DNA of 64,000 bases. Origin: Thermogemmatispora carboxidivorans. Lineage in GTDB: Bacteria > Chloroflexota > Ktedonobacteria > Ktedonobacterales > Ktedonobacteraceae. The notes beneath the pieces were generated by a model. It was not told where the DNA came from. It was given only the letters and a program-made list of their open reading frames with translations, and did not search any database. Below are positions 35,608-44,174 of this stretch, piece by piece. Position numbers and translations under genes: made by a program. Within the stretch, counting starts at the first letter, position 1. Each line of letters opens with the position of its first letter. The stretch spans positions 2,852,001 to 2,916,000 of the forward strand of contig NZ_JNIM01000001.1 in NCBI RefSeq assembly GCF_000702505.1, in the 5' to 3' direction.

Positions 35608-36699
35608 ATGGCTCAAGAGGAGCGCTTGCCATTCTCGGTAGAGCCTCCCCTGCCGCGACGACGCGACTATCCGATCGCGGTGGTTGGCGCAGGCAGTATT
35701 GTGAATGATGCCCACCTGCCTGCTTATCATAAGGCCGGTTTCCAGGTCATTGGCATTTATGATATCAGACATGAGCGAGCCGTGGAGACCGCTCAGCGTT
35801 TCGCTATTCCTAGGGTTTACCAGAGTCTGGAGGAGCTGCTTGCCAGTGAGGCTGCTATTGTCGATGTGGCTGTACCGGCACGTGAGAATCTGGCCATCGC
35901 TCGCCAGGTGGCAGCTAGCGGTAAGGCTCTGCTCTTGCAGAAACCACTCGCTGAGGATCTGGCTACGGCCCGCGCTATTCTAGCCTGTGTTGAAGAGGCC
36001 GGGATCGTGGCAGCGGTCAATCAGCAAGCTCGCTGGATGCCTGCGGCTCTGGCCATTCGCTCGCTGATGCGCTTGGGCCTGCTCGGTACGGTCTATCAGA
36101 TCTCGTTTTTGATCAATGTCGAGACTCCCTGGCACCTCTGGCCCTGGATTCTGGAGGGACCTACCGTCGAGGTAATGTATCATTCGATCCACTATCTGGA
36201 TACCATTCGGAGCCTGGTCCAACAGGAGCCGCGCCTGCTCTTCGCCGACGGCACTACTCTGCCAGGCTATGCGAGCAATGGGGAGACGCGCACGCTTCTT
36301 CATCTGATCTTCGATGGCCATCTGCGCGCAACAGTGCTGGATAACCATCATAATAGCGGGGGACTGGAGGATCAATATGCAACGCTGCGCGTTGAGGGAA
36401 CAGAGGGAACAGCGGTAGCCGAGCTGGGTCTCTTGAAACATTATCCAACAGGAGTGCCCGACCATTTTCGCTACCGCAGCTCCCATATATATGGAGGCGC
36501 CTGGATTAGTCCCCGCTTACCAGGCTCCTGGTTCCCGGATGCCTTCATCGGTACGATGGCTAGTGTGATGCGTGGCTTGGAGGGCGAGCCTGGCGCCCCC
36601 GAAACGTCAATACGCGATAATGTGCGTACACTGCAGCTGGTGATGGCCGCTTATGAGTCAATGCGACAACGTTGCCCTATTGATCCGGCAACTCTCTAG
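35608..36699 (+). CDS. Gfo/Idh/MocA family oxidoreductase
   Basis: 363 residues from the ATG at 35608, behind GAAAGGAGA. Rossmann motif AVVGAGSIVNDAHLPAY, then the catalytic-type LLQKPLAEDLATA (the usual EKP reads QKP here) and a C-terminal beta-sheet domain with EVMYHSIHYLDTIR supplying His residues. It is an NAD(P)-dependent sugar dehydrogenase or isomerase of unknown specificity. It follows the LacI gene closely and precedes a lactonase-like gene, consistent with oxidation of a sugar to a lactone or acid. Confidence 0.82.
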   Translation: MAQEERLPFSVEPPLPRRRDYPIAVVGAGSIVNDAHLPAYHKAGFQVIGIYDIRHERAVETAQRFAIPRVYQSLEELLASEAAIVDVAVPARENLAIARQVAASGKALLLQKPLAEDLATARAILACVEEAGIVAAVNQQARWMPAALAIRSLMRLGLLGTVYQISFLINVETPWHLWPWILEGPTVEVMYHSIHYLDTIRSLVQQEPRLLFADGTTLPGYASNGETRTLLHLIFDGHLRATVLDNHHNSGGLEDQYATLRVEGTEGTAVAELGLLKHYPTGVPDHFRYRSSHIYGGAWISPRLPGSWFPDAFIGTMASVMRGLEGEPGAPETSIRDNVRTLQLVMAAYESMRQRCPIDPATL

Positions 36700-36842
36700 G
36701 CCCGAGCACAAGCGTGGGAAGAGGCACGCTCAGGGAGCTATTCCTCTAGTGGTACCATCCATACTTTCCTGATCGGCTGTAGATATGCCTGGGCAACAGG
36801 CAGAGCGCCCCAGAAGGCGAGCAAACAGGAGGAGCTGTAACG

Positions 36843-37679
36843 ATGAGCAGATACATCGATACTCATCAGCATTTCTGGAATCTCGCCGAGGTTGATTATC
36901 CCTGGCTGACTCCTGAGTCCGGCTCAATCTATCGGACGTTTACGCCAGAGGAGCTGGAGCCGCAACTGAAGGCGGCTGGCATCGCTCAGACGGTGCTGGT
37001 ACAGTCGGCTAATTCCTATGCGGATACCGATTCGATGCTGCGTCTGGCCGACCGCTACGAGTGGATCGGGGCAGTCATCGGCTGGGTGCCCCTGTGGGAA
37101 CCGGAGGAGGCTGCACGAGCTTTGGAAGGCTATGAGCGCCATCCGCGCTTTCGAGGGGTACGCCATTTGATCCATAACGAGCCTGATCCGGATTGGGTGA
37201 TTCAAGACCGCGTCATTGAGGGATTGCGTTTGCTGGAGGCCCATCATTTGATCTTCGAGGTGGTGGCAGTTTTCCCTAACCATCTCAAGCATGTGCCTTT
37301 GCTGGCTGAGCACCTGCCTCAATTGCAGCTGGTTATTGACCATTTGGCCAAGCCTCCGATTCGTGAGAAGCTGTGGGAACCGTGGGCCTCTCAGCTGGCA
37401 GCAGCGGCCTCGTATCCGAACGTGTATGCGAAAATTTCGGGCCTGAATACAGCCGCTGGTCCCCAGTGGTCAGCTGCCGATCTGCAGCCCTACATCGATT
37501 TCGCCATCCAGTGCTTTGGCCCCGAGCGCCTGATGTTTGGCAGCGATTGGCCGGTCTGTACGCTGGCAGGAGACTATGCCCAGGTCTGGCAGGAGACACG
37601 CCGTGCGCTAGCCCGTTACAGTCAGGCAGAGCAGGAGGCAATCCTGAGTACAACGGCTCTGCGCCTCTACCGTCTCTGA
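36843..37679 (+). CDS. Amidohydrolase 2 family, L-fuconolactonase-like
   Basis: 278 residues, COG3618 type: DTHQHFWN (His8, His10), PNHLKHVPLLAEHLPQLQLVIDHLAKPP and GSDWPV with the catalytic Asp. Close families hydrolyse L-fucono- or L-rhamnono-lactone to the acid. The neighbours (Gfo/Idh/MocA dehydrogenase, rhamnose mutarotase) fit a non-phosphorylative deoxysugar pathway. The ribosome site is AGGAGGAG just before the ATG. Confidence 0.85.
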   Translation: MSRYIDTHQHFWNLAEVDYPWLTPESGSIYRTFTPEELEPQLKAAGIAQTVLVQSANSYADTDSMLRLADRYEWIGAVIGWVPLWEPEEAARALEGYERHPRFRGVRHLIHNEPDPDWVIQDRVIEGLRLLEAHHLIFEVVAVFPNHLKHVPLLAEHLPQLQLVIDHLAKPPIREKLWEPWASQLAAAASYPNVYAKISGLNTAAGPQWSAADLQPYIDFAIQCFGPERLMFGSDWPVCTLAGDYAQVWQETRRALARYSQAEQEAILSTTALRLYRL

Positions 37680-37708
37680 TCTCCATCGTCTAAGGAGGCT
37701 CTGTTATC

Positions 37709-38032
37709 GTGCAACGCTATGGACAGTTGATTCGCCTGAAGCCCGCCTGTATTGCCGAGTATGAGCGGCTGCACGCGGCTGTCTGGCCAGACGTGCTGGC
37801 CACAATCCAAGCCTGTAATATCCGTAACTATTCGATCTTTCGTTACGATACACTTTTGTTCGCTTATTTCGAATACGTGGGCGAGAACTTCGCTGCCGAT
37901 ATGGAAAAGATGGCCGCTGACCCGGTAACGCAGCGCTGGTGGAGTCTCTGCAAGCCACTGCAGGAGCCTCTTCCGGAGCGTGATCCCGGGGAATGGTGGC
38001 TGACGATGAAGGAAGTCTTTCATTGCCAGTAG
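37709..38032 (+). CDS. rhaM: L-rhamnose mutarotase (RhaM-like)
   Basis: 107 residues. It matches the mutarotase family over its whole length: RLKPACIAEYERLHAAVWP, NIRNYSIF, LFAYFEYVG, DPVTQRWWSL and a C-terminal GEWWLTMKEVFH. It interconverts alpha and beta anomers of L-rhamnose or a related sugar. Translation begins at a GTG behind AAGGAGG. It is the strongest pointer to the substrate of this locus. Confidence 0.87.
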   Translation: MQRYGQLIRLKPACIAEYERLHAAVWPDVLATIQACNIRNYSIFRYDTLLFAYFEYVGENFAADMEKMAADPVTQRWWSLCKPLQEPLPERDPGEWWLTMKEVFHCQ

Positions 38033-38150
38033 AAGTGCCAGCACGGCGGCAAGGCGCCGCTGCGAGGAGAGAATTGGCAGCGGGGCGCAGTCTGGCAGTT
38101 GGGAGCAATGCGCATCTACCGCTGCCAGCTCCAGCCGCATGCCTGGCACG

Positions 38151-38444
38151 CTACGAGAGCGATGGGGTTGCAGGCAGACGGGTAGACGGACAGGTAGGAA
38201 GCCTGCCCCTGTTATTCAGCTCACTGACGAGCGCGCTCAAGCTCTTCGGCAGCGCGGAGGGCACGATCTCACGCCGAATCGCGAAGAGCTGACGGATGCA
38301 TGCTACGCTCTCCTCTTCCGTCGCGCGCATCTCCAGCGCCCCCCGCTCCGGTGGCAGGCGCTTGCCGGGTGTCAGCACGCCCTGCTCGACAGGGCAGACC
38401 AAGAATATAGGAAACGACGCCTCTGCCAGGCTGGGATGATTTAT
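38151..38444 (-). pseudogene. Unassigned coding-like frame after xylulokinase
   Basis: Immediately after the xylulokinase stop (38445-38447), the same frame stays open to 38151 with GC-rich third positions and natural-looking protein (EASFPIFLVCPVEQGVL, RQLFAIRREIVPSALPKSL). The only start candidate is a TTG at 38402 without a ribosome site. It matches no family I know. It may be a gene remnant, a lost C-terminal extension or chance. The rest of 38033-38444 shows nothing. Confidence 0.3.
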
Positions 38445-39959
38445 CTATCTTGTACCACCTGCCTCGTGCTCCTCTAGCACGGCAGCCGCAGATGAGAGTA
38501 GCAGCTCGCGATAGTGCAGGTAGCGCTCTTGATAGAGGGCTTGACGTGCTCCAGGAGCGGTCACTGTCAGAACCGGCGGGCGCCACGCATCCAGAGCAGC
38601 GGCATCCTTCCAATAGCCTGCCGCCAGTCCGGCCAGGAGCGCCGCCCCACGCACCGCCGTGTCCTTCTCAGCGACAGCTCGAAGCTCCCGTCCCAGGATA
38701 TCCGCCAGCATCTGGCGCCAGCCAGGGTGCAAGCTTCCTCCACCGACAACAAGAAGCTGGCCATCCTCCTTCCCCTCAGAGAGCGCCTCTAGAGCCAGAC
38801 GCATTCCAAAGGCTACCCCTTCCAGAGCGGCGTGGAGGAGGTGGCGGCGCTCATGCCCAAGACGTAGATGGAGCCAGCCGGCAGCCTGTGGTCTCGGATG
38901 ATATGGTCGCTCTGGCGTCAGACAGGGCAGGAAGAACAGCGGTTCCTGGACGGCTACCTCCGCCTCGCTGCTGGCATATAGCTCGGTCCAATTGGCCTGG
39001 AGGGTCCGCCGTACCCAATCCAGAGCCAGCCCGGCATTCTGCACCGCCGCCATCCGATACCAATGCTGCCCGTCCGCCGCTCGATAGAGATGGATTCTCC
39101 GCCGGGGATCAGGTCGCGGCTCTTGACAGAGGAGGACAAATTGCGCTCCCGAACCCAGCGAGAACAAGAGTGAGCCCGGTGCCAGTACGCCAGCCCCCAG
39201 CAGCGAAGCCGCCACATCGGCTGCTCCCGTCGCCACTGGCAGGCCCGGCCTCAGTCCTAACTCCCTGGCTGCTGACGGCTGTAGATATCCTGCTGGCCCC
39301 CCTGCAGGCAGCAAGGGAGCAAACAGCTCCTTTGGCAACCCGAGGGCCTCCATCACCTCCGTCGCCCACTGATCCCGCCCCACATCATAGAGCAGCGTCG
39401 CCGAGGCATCGCTGGCTTCGGTTGCCACTTCCCCGGTCAAACGCCAGCGGAGCCAGTCTTTGGGCTGAAGCGCCCACCGCATGCGCGCAAACGTCTCAGG
39501 CTCCTTCTCCGCGAGCCAGCAAAGCAGCGGGCCGGCCATGCCAGGGGCCAAGGGATTCGCCAATTGCTCTTGCAACTGCACAGGCAATTGTTCAAAACGC
39601 GCCAGTTGGTCGATAGCTCGTTGATCAGGCCAGAGCAGGGCAGCGCGCACAGGGTTCCCTGCTGCATCGACAGGAACCACGCCGTGCATCTGCCCGGTGA
39701 CCCCGATCGCCGCTACTTGCCCTGGTTCCACGAGACGCAGGGCCATACGCACCGCCACCACTGTCTGCCGCCACCACTCTTCAGGATCTCCCTCGGCCCA
39801 CCCAGGCCGATGTGTCAGCAAGGGATACTCAGCGCGCCCCTCGCCCAGTCGTCGCCCGCTGGCAGCATCCAGGACCAGTGCTTTCACCGCACTGGTTCCT
39901 AAATCAATGCCTAACAGCGCTTTGTCCCTGGTCTGTGTCTTCCCTCTTCCGTCTTCCAT
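38445..39959 (-). CDS. xylB: Xylulokinase-like FGGY carbohydrate kinase
   Basis: 504 residues. FGGY features are LLGIDLGTSAVKALVLD (phosphate 1), GVTGQMHGVVPVD (xylulokinase substrate motif), LLWPDQRA, GAADVAASLLGAGV and LLVVGGGSLHPGWRQMLADIL. It phosphorylates a ketopentose or related ketose with ATP. It lies directly downstream of a ketose epimerase and ABC importer, so the pathway is uptake, C3 epimerisation and phosphorylation. It may act on a sugar other than D-xylulose, since no xylose isomerase is present. Confidence 0.87.
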   Translation of the reverse strand: MEDGRGKTQTRDKALLGIDLGTSAVKALVLDAASGRRLGEGRAEYPLLTHRPGWAEGDPEEWWRQTVVAVRMALRLVEPGQVAAIGVTGQMHGVVPVDAAGNPVRAALLWPDQRAIDQLARFEQLPVQLQEQLANPLAPGMAGPLLCWLAEKEPETFARMRWALQPKDWLRWRLTGEVATEASDASATLLYDVGRDQWATEVMEALGLPKELFAPLLPAGGPAGYLQPSAARELGLRPGLPVATGAADVAASLLGAGVLAPGSLLFSLGSGAQFVLLCQEPRPDPRRRIHLYRAADGQHWYRMAAVQNAGLALDWVRRTLQANWTELYASSEAEVAVQEPLFFLPCLTPERPYHPRPQAAGWLHLRLGHERRHLLHAALEGVAFGMRLALEALSEGKEDGQLLVVGGGSLHPGWRQMLADILGRELRAVAEKDTAVRGAALLAGLAAGYWKDAAALDAWRPPVLTVTAPGARQALYQERYLHYRELLLSSAAAVLEEHEAGGTR

Positions 39960-39968
39960 GATGGTTAA

Positions 39969-40841
39969 CTAGTCCTCTTGGGTGTCCGTCGCCTCCAGGC
40001 CTGCCGCAATGAAAGCCCGGGCCTGCCTGGCCAGGTCAAAACGGTCGGTCCAGGTATGACGCCAGATTGCGAGAGAGCCAGAGAGGTTCGCAATCTCCTG
40101 CGCCCGAGAAAAGCTCTCGAAGGTGACCGGCCCTTGATACCCAGCCTGACGCAGCGCCCGGAAAAACCCGGGGAAATCCACCGTGCCTGTGCCGAGGTAG
40201 CCGCGATGGCTTTCACCGACATGGACATAGCCCAGCCGCTTGCCACAGGCCACTACCGGCTTCACAAAGTTTTCTTCTTCGATATTCATATGATAGGTAT
40301 CGAGATGAACCACGAGATTGGGCGCACCGATTTCCTCAATCAGGTTCAGCGCCTGTTCCGCTGTATTGAGGAAATTGCTCTCATAGCGGTTCACCACTTC
40401 GAGACCTAGCTGCATGCCATTGACCGCCGCCTGCTCGGCCAGACGAGCCAGGACGCGCATGCTGTTCAGCCGCCCGGCAGGAGCAAGCGGCTCCCGATAG
40501 CGCGTCAAGGCGCCGAAGATCACCCCACCAAGATAGCTGGCCCCCAGATCCCGGGCCACAGCCAGCGCATCATGCAGCAACCGCTCGCCACGTGCTACTA
40601 TTGCCTCATCTGTGCTGGAAATATCTGTCTCGGGCGTCAGGGCCAGTGTGCACGTTGCCTCGAGACCAGTCTTTTCCAGCAGGCTTCTGGTCAGCGCCAC
40701 ATCGATCGCGGCAGGCTCAAGCAAGGGGATTTCAATCAGATCATAGCCGCTCGCGCGACTACTTTCGAGCGCCTGACGACATTCTTCCTCGCTCCAGCCA
40801 CCCACCCAGACGAAGGCATGAATACCTATTTTCTGTTTCAT
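39969..40841 (-). CDS. Sugar isomerase/epimerase, D-tagatose/D-psicose 3-epimerase-like
   Basis: 290-residue TIM barrel. The four metal ligands fall at Glu148 (GLEVVNRYE), Asp181 (VHLDTYHMNIEE), His207 (YVHVGES) and Glu242 (VTFESF). Their spacing equals that of characterised D-tagatose 3-epimerases. It should interconvert C3 epimers of a ketose. It is 9 bp from the xylulokinase gene and 26 bp from the ABC ATPase gene, in one transcription unit. Confidence 0.85.
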   Translation of the reverse strand: MKQKIGIHAFVWVGGWSEEECRQALESSRASGYDLIEIPLLEPAAIDVALTRSLLEKTGLEATCTLALTPETDISSTDEAIVARGERLLHDALAVARDLGASYLGGVIFGALTRYREPLAPAGRLNSMRVLARLAEQAAVNGMQLGLEVVNRYESNFLNTAEQALNLIEEIGAPNLVVHLDTYHMNIEEENFVKPVVACGKRLGYVHVGESHRGYLGTGTVDFPGFFRALRQAGYQGPVTFESFSRAQEIANLSGSLAIWRHTWTDRFDLARQARAFIAAGLEATDTQED

Positions 40842-40866
40842 GGCATCTCCACAGCTGTTCTAGCGA

Positions 40867-41712
40867 TCACTCATCACTCTTGACGCCGGTGATCATCGCC
40901 ACCAGTTCATCACTGGTCGTCTCGTTCGTCCGGCGCCCTCCGACCACTCGTCCGCTGCGCATGACCCATACCTGCTGAGAGAGGCGCAGCACCTGCTCAA
41001 AGTTATGGCTGATCAGCAAGATGGCTAGCCCCTGGTCGCGCAGGCGAAGAATCAGCTCCTCAACACGTCGCGTCTCCCGTACCCCCAGCGCTGCCGTTGG
41101 CTCATCCATGATCAACAGGCGCGACCCCCAGCTTGCAGCTCGCGCGATGGCAATGGCCTGCCGCTGTCCGCCGGAGAGCTGCCGCAGTCGGGCATGGATG
41201 GAGGGCAGATGAACCTCAAATTGCCGAAGCATGCGCAGGGCCTCGCGGCGCATCGTCCGGCGATCCAGGATCGCTAAGGGTCCCAGACGCTTGACTCGCT
41301 CGCGGTTGAGAAAGAGATTCTGCCAGACGGTGAGATCTTCAATCATAGCCAGGTTCTGATAGACGGTCTCGATGCCGGCCTGACGCGCCTCCTGGGGAGA
41401 GGCAAAATGGACCTCTTTCCCCTCAAAGAAGAGGCGCCCGCTGCTCGGAGAGTGCAGGCCCGAGATGCATTTAATCAAGGTCGATTTGCCTGCCCCGTTG
41501 TCCCCGACAATGGCCGTGATCTCTCCACGTCGCGCCCACAGCGTCACTTCATGCAGCGCCACAATGGCCCCAAAATGCTTGCTGACCCGCTCCACCAGGA
41601 GCAACACCTCAGCAGGACCAGGCACTCCAGAGCCAGGCGGAGCGCCTGGCGTGGGGCTGCTCTCCGGAGTCTGAGGGGCAGAGAAAACACGTTCAAATTC
41701 CGTAGGACTCAT
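40867..41712 (-). CDS. Sugar ABC transporter ATPase, single domain
   Basis: 281 residues with GDNGAGKSTLIKCI, LSGGQRQAIAIARA and LLIMDEPTAALGV. It is the single-domain type that pairs with RbsC-like permeases (FrcA-like). A Pro-rich N-terminal stretch of about 35 residues precedes the domain. It overlaps the permease gene by 4 bp. Confidence 0.88.
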   Translation of the reverse strand: MSPTEFERVFSAPQTPESSPTPGAPPGSGVPGPAEVLLLVERVSKHFGAIVALHEVTLWARRGEITAIVGDNGAGKSTLIKCISGLHSPSSGRLFFEGKEVHFASPQEARQAGIETVYQNLAMIEDLTVWQNLFLNRERVKRLGPLAILDRRTMRREALRMLRQFEVHLPSIHARLRQLSGGQRQAIAIARAASWGSRLLIMDEPTAALGVRETRRVEELILRLRDQGLAILLISHNFEQVLRLSQQVWVMRSGRVVGGRRTNETTSDELVAMITGVKSDE

Positions 41713-42701
41713 CGCCAGTACCTCACCAGCAAGGCGGCCAACACGACCGCCAAACCAACCACCACCGGTTGGTAGAATTGTGAGAGTCCAAGTAAGGTCA
41801 GCCCGTTGACGAGCACCGTGAGTAAGAGCGCGCCAGCAGCAGGACCGGCTATTGTGCCACGCCCCCCAAAGAGACTGACGCCTCCCAGGACTACTGCCGC
41901 GACAGAGTTGAGCAAGTAGCTGGTATCGACCGCCGGTTCGGCAGCGCCAATGCGCGCCGTGAAGAGGATGGCAGCCAAACCAGCCAGGCCCCCTGCCAGC
42001 AGGTAGGCAGCCAGCTTGATCCCCGCAGTACGAATGCCCATCGCGCGTGCCGCCTCGGCATCCCCCCCAGTGGCTAGCAGGTGGGTCCCAAAGCGCGTGT
42101 AAAAGAGTAAGAAATGTCCCAGCAATACCACGAGCAGGGCGATCAGGACAAAGTAGGGCAGCGGGCCAAGTGAGCCTGTGGCGAGCTGAAGCAGGAAGGT
42201 ACTGACAAGTGTCACCGGCTCACCATTGGAGAAGATCAGGGCTGCCCCAGAGGCGGCGCTGAGCGTGCCGAGCGTCGCAATGAAATCGGGAATCCGCCCC
42301 CAGGCAACCAGCAGGCCATTGATGAGACCCACGAGCAGGCCGGCAACGATGGCCGAGAGGCAGGCCAGTCCGATCGGGCCTCCGTGGGCGACCACCTGCC
42401 CCAGGACCACGCCAGCCCAGGTCATGGTGGATGCCAAAGAGAGATCGATGCCTCCCGTCAGGATGACAAAGGTCTGCCCCACCGTCAGGATCACCAGGAG
42501 AGCTGCGGCCACCAGCACAGCGCGGATATTGCCGAAGCTTAAGAATGCCGGTGAGGCGATCCCAAAGATGATGATTAGCACCGCCAGGGCAATCACCGCT
42601 GTCCAGTTGATCCAGAACTCGGGATCACTGAGCCGCTCTCTCCAGCTCAGTCGCTCAGCCTGCACCGGAAGCGCTGTCACTGAGGTGTTGCTCTGTTCCA
42701 T
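41709..42701 (-). CDS. Sugar ABC transporter permease (RbsC type)
   Basis: 330 residues from the ATG at 42701, behind GGAGGAAGGAG. A longer frame lacks a ribosome site. There are eight to ten membrane segments, with LTGGIDLSLASTMTWAGVVL and VVLGGVSLFGGRGTIAGPA typical of the ribose-type family. It works with the neighbouring ATPase and binding protein. Confidence 0.88.
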   Translation of the reverse strand: MEQSNTSVTALPVQAERLSWRERLSDPEFWINWTAVIALAVLIIIFGIASPAFLSFGNIRAVLVAAALLVILTVGQTFVILTGGIDLSLASTMTWAGVVLGQVVAHGGPIGLACLSAIVAGLLVGLINGLLVAWGRIPDFIATLGTLSAASGAALIFSNGEPVTLVSTFLLQLATGSLGPLPYFVLIALLVVLLGHFLLFYTRFGTHLLATGGDAEAARAMGIRTAGIKLAAYLLAGGLAGLAAILFTARIGAAEPAVDTSYLLNSVAAVVLGGVSLFGGRGTIAGPAAGALLLTVLVNGLTLLGLSQFYQPVVVGLAVVLAALLVRYWR

Positions 42702-42821
42702 CTGCTGTCTCCTTCCTCCCGCGTGAGTGAGGGAGCGTCGCGCAGCCAGTCCTGCAGGCCCGTGCGGATACCTGCTTGCTCCGTCACACTCCACTCACTC
42801 ACTGACTTGCTTCCTTCCCGG

Positions 42822-43850
42822 CTACTTCAGGAGGTCTTGGAAGGGATCGACATAGCTGCTGAACGGCTTGGGGAAATTGGCCAGAGCCTGAGCAACATTA
42901 TCGCTGGTCACGACGAGCACCGGAGCAGTGACTTTGGCTGGCAGGGTTTTGCCCGCCAAGGCTGCTTTGCAGGCCTCGACCCCCATTGCTCCAATCGTAT
43001 AGGGATACTGAGAAACGGTCGCCGAGAGCTGACCCGCCTGAATGGATTTCAGGGCATCCTGGATGCCGTCGACGCTGACCACCTTGACCTGGCCCTGTTT
43101 CCCAGCGTCCGCAATGGCTCGAACAACCCCAAGAGCCATGTCATCGTTGGCGACAAAAAAGCCTTTGAGATCCGGGTGAGCGCGCAGGATATCACCAGCG
43201 GCTGTCAGCGCTTTCTGGCGATCCCAATCTGCTGCCACTGTCTGCACGATCTGGATCGTCGCAGGAATACCCTGGCTAAAACCCTGAAGACGCTGCTGGC
43301 TGGTGACGTCCCCAGCGATGCCCCCAATCAGGGCAACCTTGCCCCCTGTCGGCAGCAGCTTGGCCATCTCATTGGCCGCCTGCTGCCCGGCACTGACGTT
43401 GTCTGTTCCAATGTAGGTGCTGATCTTGATGCCAGCCGCCTGGGCTGCCTGGGCACTAATAGGATTGTCGATGTTGATAATCGGTTTGCCAGCCTGCGCG
43501 ATCGGCGCCAGCGCCTGAACCAGGTTGGTGCCACTGATAGGGTTGACGATGTAACAGCCATAGTTCTGACCCGCGAGAGCCTGAAGCTTGTCCGCCTGGC
43601 CAGTGGTGTCGGTGATGCTCGTGGCAGCCTGAATAGTAACAGACACGCCCACGGTCCCGGCTTCGTCTTGAATGCCCCGCTGCATGGCCTGGAAGAACGG
43701 GTTGTCTAGCCCTTTGATCACGGCTGCAACTTGCGTGCTTCCATTGCTTCCGCTCCCACCGCTGCTGGCTCCGCCACAGGCTGTGACGATCACGCCAAGC
43801 ACCGCCAGCAGGATCAGGCTCATCTTTGTTATCAGCGATTGCCTGCACAC
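42822..43850 (-). CDS. Sugar-binding lipoprotein of the second ABC importer
   Basis: 342 residues. A GTG start at 43850 follows AAGGAGG with 7-nt spacing. The signal peptide ends in IVTAC (Cys25), then a Gly/Ser linker and an RbsB-type fold (NPISGTNLVQALAPIAQAGKP, FFVANDDMALGVVRA, VVSVDGIQDALKSI). It is the first gene of the five-gene unit that ends with xylulokinase, and is transcribed from a consensus promoter at 43972-44000. Confidence 0.88.
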   Translation of the reverse strand: MCRQSLITKMSLILLAVLGVIVTACGGASSGGSGSNGSTQVAAVIKGLDNPFFQAMQRGIQDEAGTVGVSVTIQAATSITDTTGQADKLQALAGQNYGCYIVNPISGTNLVQALAPIAQAGKPIINIDNPISAQAAQAAGIKISTYIGTDNVSAGQQAANEMAKLLPTGGKVALIGGIAGDVTSQQRLQGFSQGIPATIQIVQTVAADWDRQKALTAAGDILRAHPDLKGFFVANDDMALGVVRAIADAGKQGQVKVVSVDGIQDALKSIQAGQLSATVSQYPYTIGAMGVEACKAALAGKTLPAKVTAPVLVVTSDNVAQALANFPKPFSSYVDPFQDLLK

Positions 43851-43915
43851 TGCAGCGCCTCCTTCTGTCTGTCTTCGACAGGACTAAAAATAGTCGATGA
43901 ACCAACCGCTTTGGT

Positions 43916-43948
43916 CGACTCAGCAATGACTTCTGCCGGACTGAGTCG
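43916..43948. promoter_or_regulatory. Inverted repeat, likely operator of the ROK regulator
   Basis: CGACTCAG-N17-CTGAGTCG has perfect 8-bp arms and lies in the 5' leader just after the consensus promoter. Further GTCGA half-sites occur nearby (tagtcgatg at about 43891). The likely binder is the divergent ROK-family regulator. Confidence 0.6.
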
Positions 43949-43971
43949 AGGGGCCCCTTCACTATTGGCAA

Positions 43972-44000
43972 ATTATAGTCACACTTATGTATTATGTCAA
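43972..44000 (-). promoter_or_regulatory. Consensus promoter of the second sugar operon
   Basis: Minus-strand TTGACA (44000-43995), 17 bp, TATAAT (43977-43972) is a perfect sigma-70 consensus. The operator-like repeat at 43916-43948 lies about 25 bp downstream. A promoter this strong would normally be held under repression. Confidence 0.8.
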
Positions 44001-44052
44001 GCAAAAGTCTGGCATCTTCCGACCGAATAGAGGAGAATCCTGGCAGATAATC

Positions 44053-44081
44053 TTGAGAAGGCTCCCTCTCTTTGGTAGAAT
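44053..44081 (+). promoter_or_regulatory. Promoter of the ROK regulator gene
   Basis: TTGAGA (44053-44058), 17 bp, TAGAAT (44076-44081) reads toward the regulator, whose ATG is about 94 bp downstream. It is back to back with the sugar-operon promoter. Confidence 0.55.
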
Positions 44082-44174
44082 AAAGGCGAATATGTCAGAT
44101 ACACCTGTGGTTAGCATGGACTGCAGGCGCAGGTAGCCTTCTCTATTTTCGGAGCTGTGAGGAGTGCCACGCTG

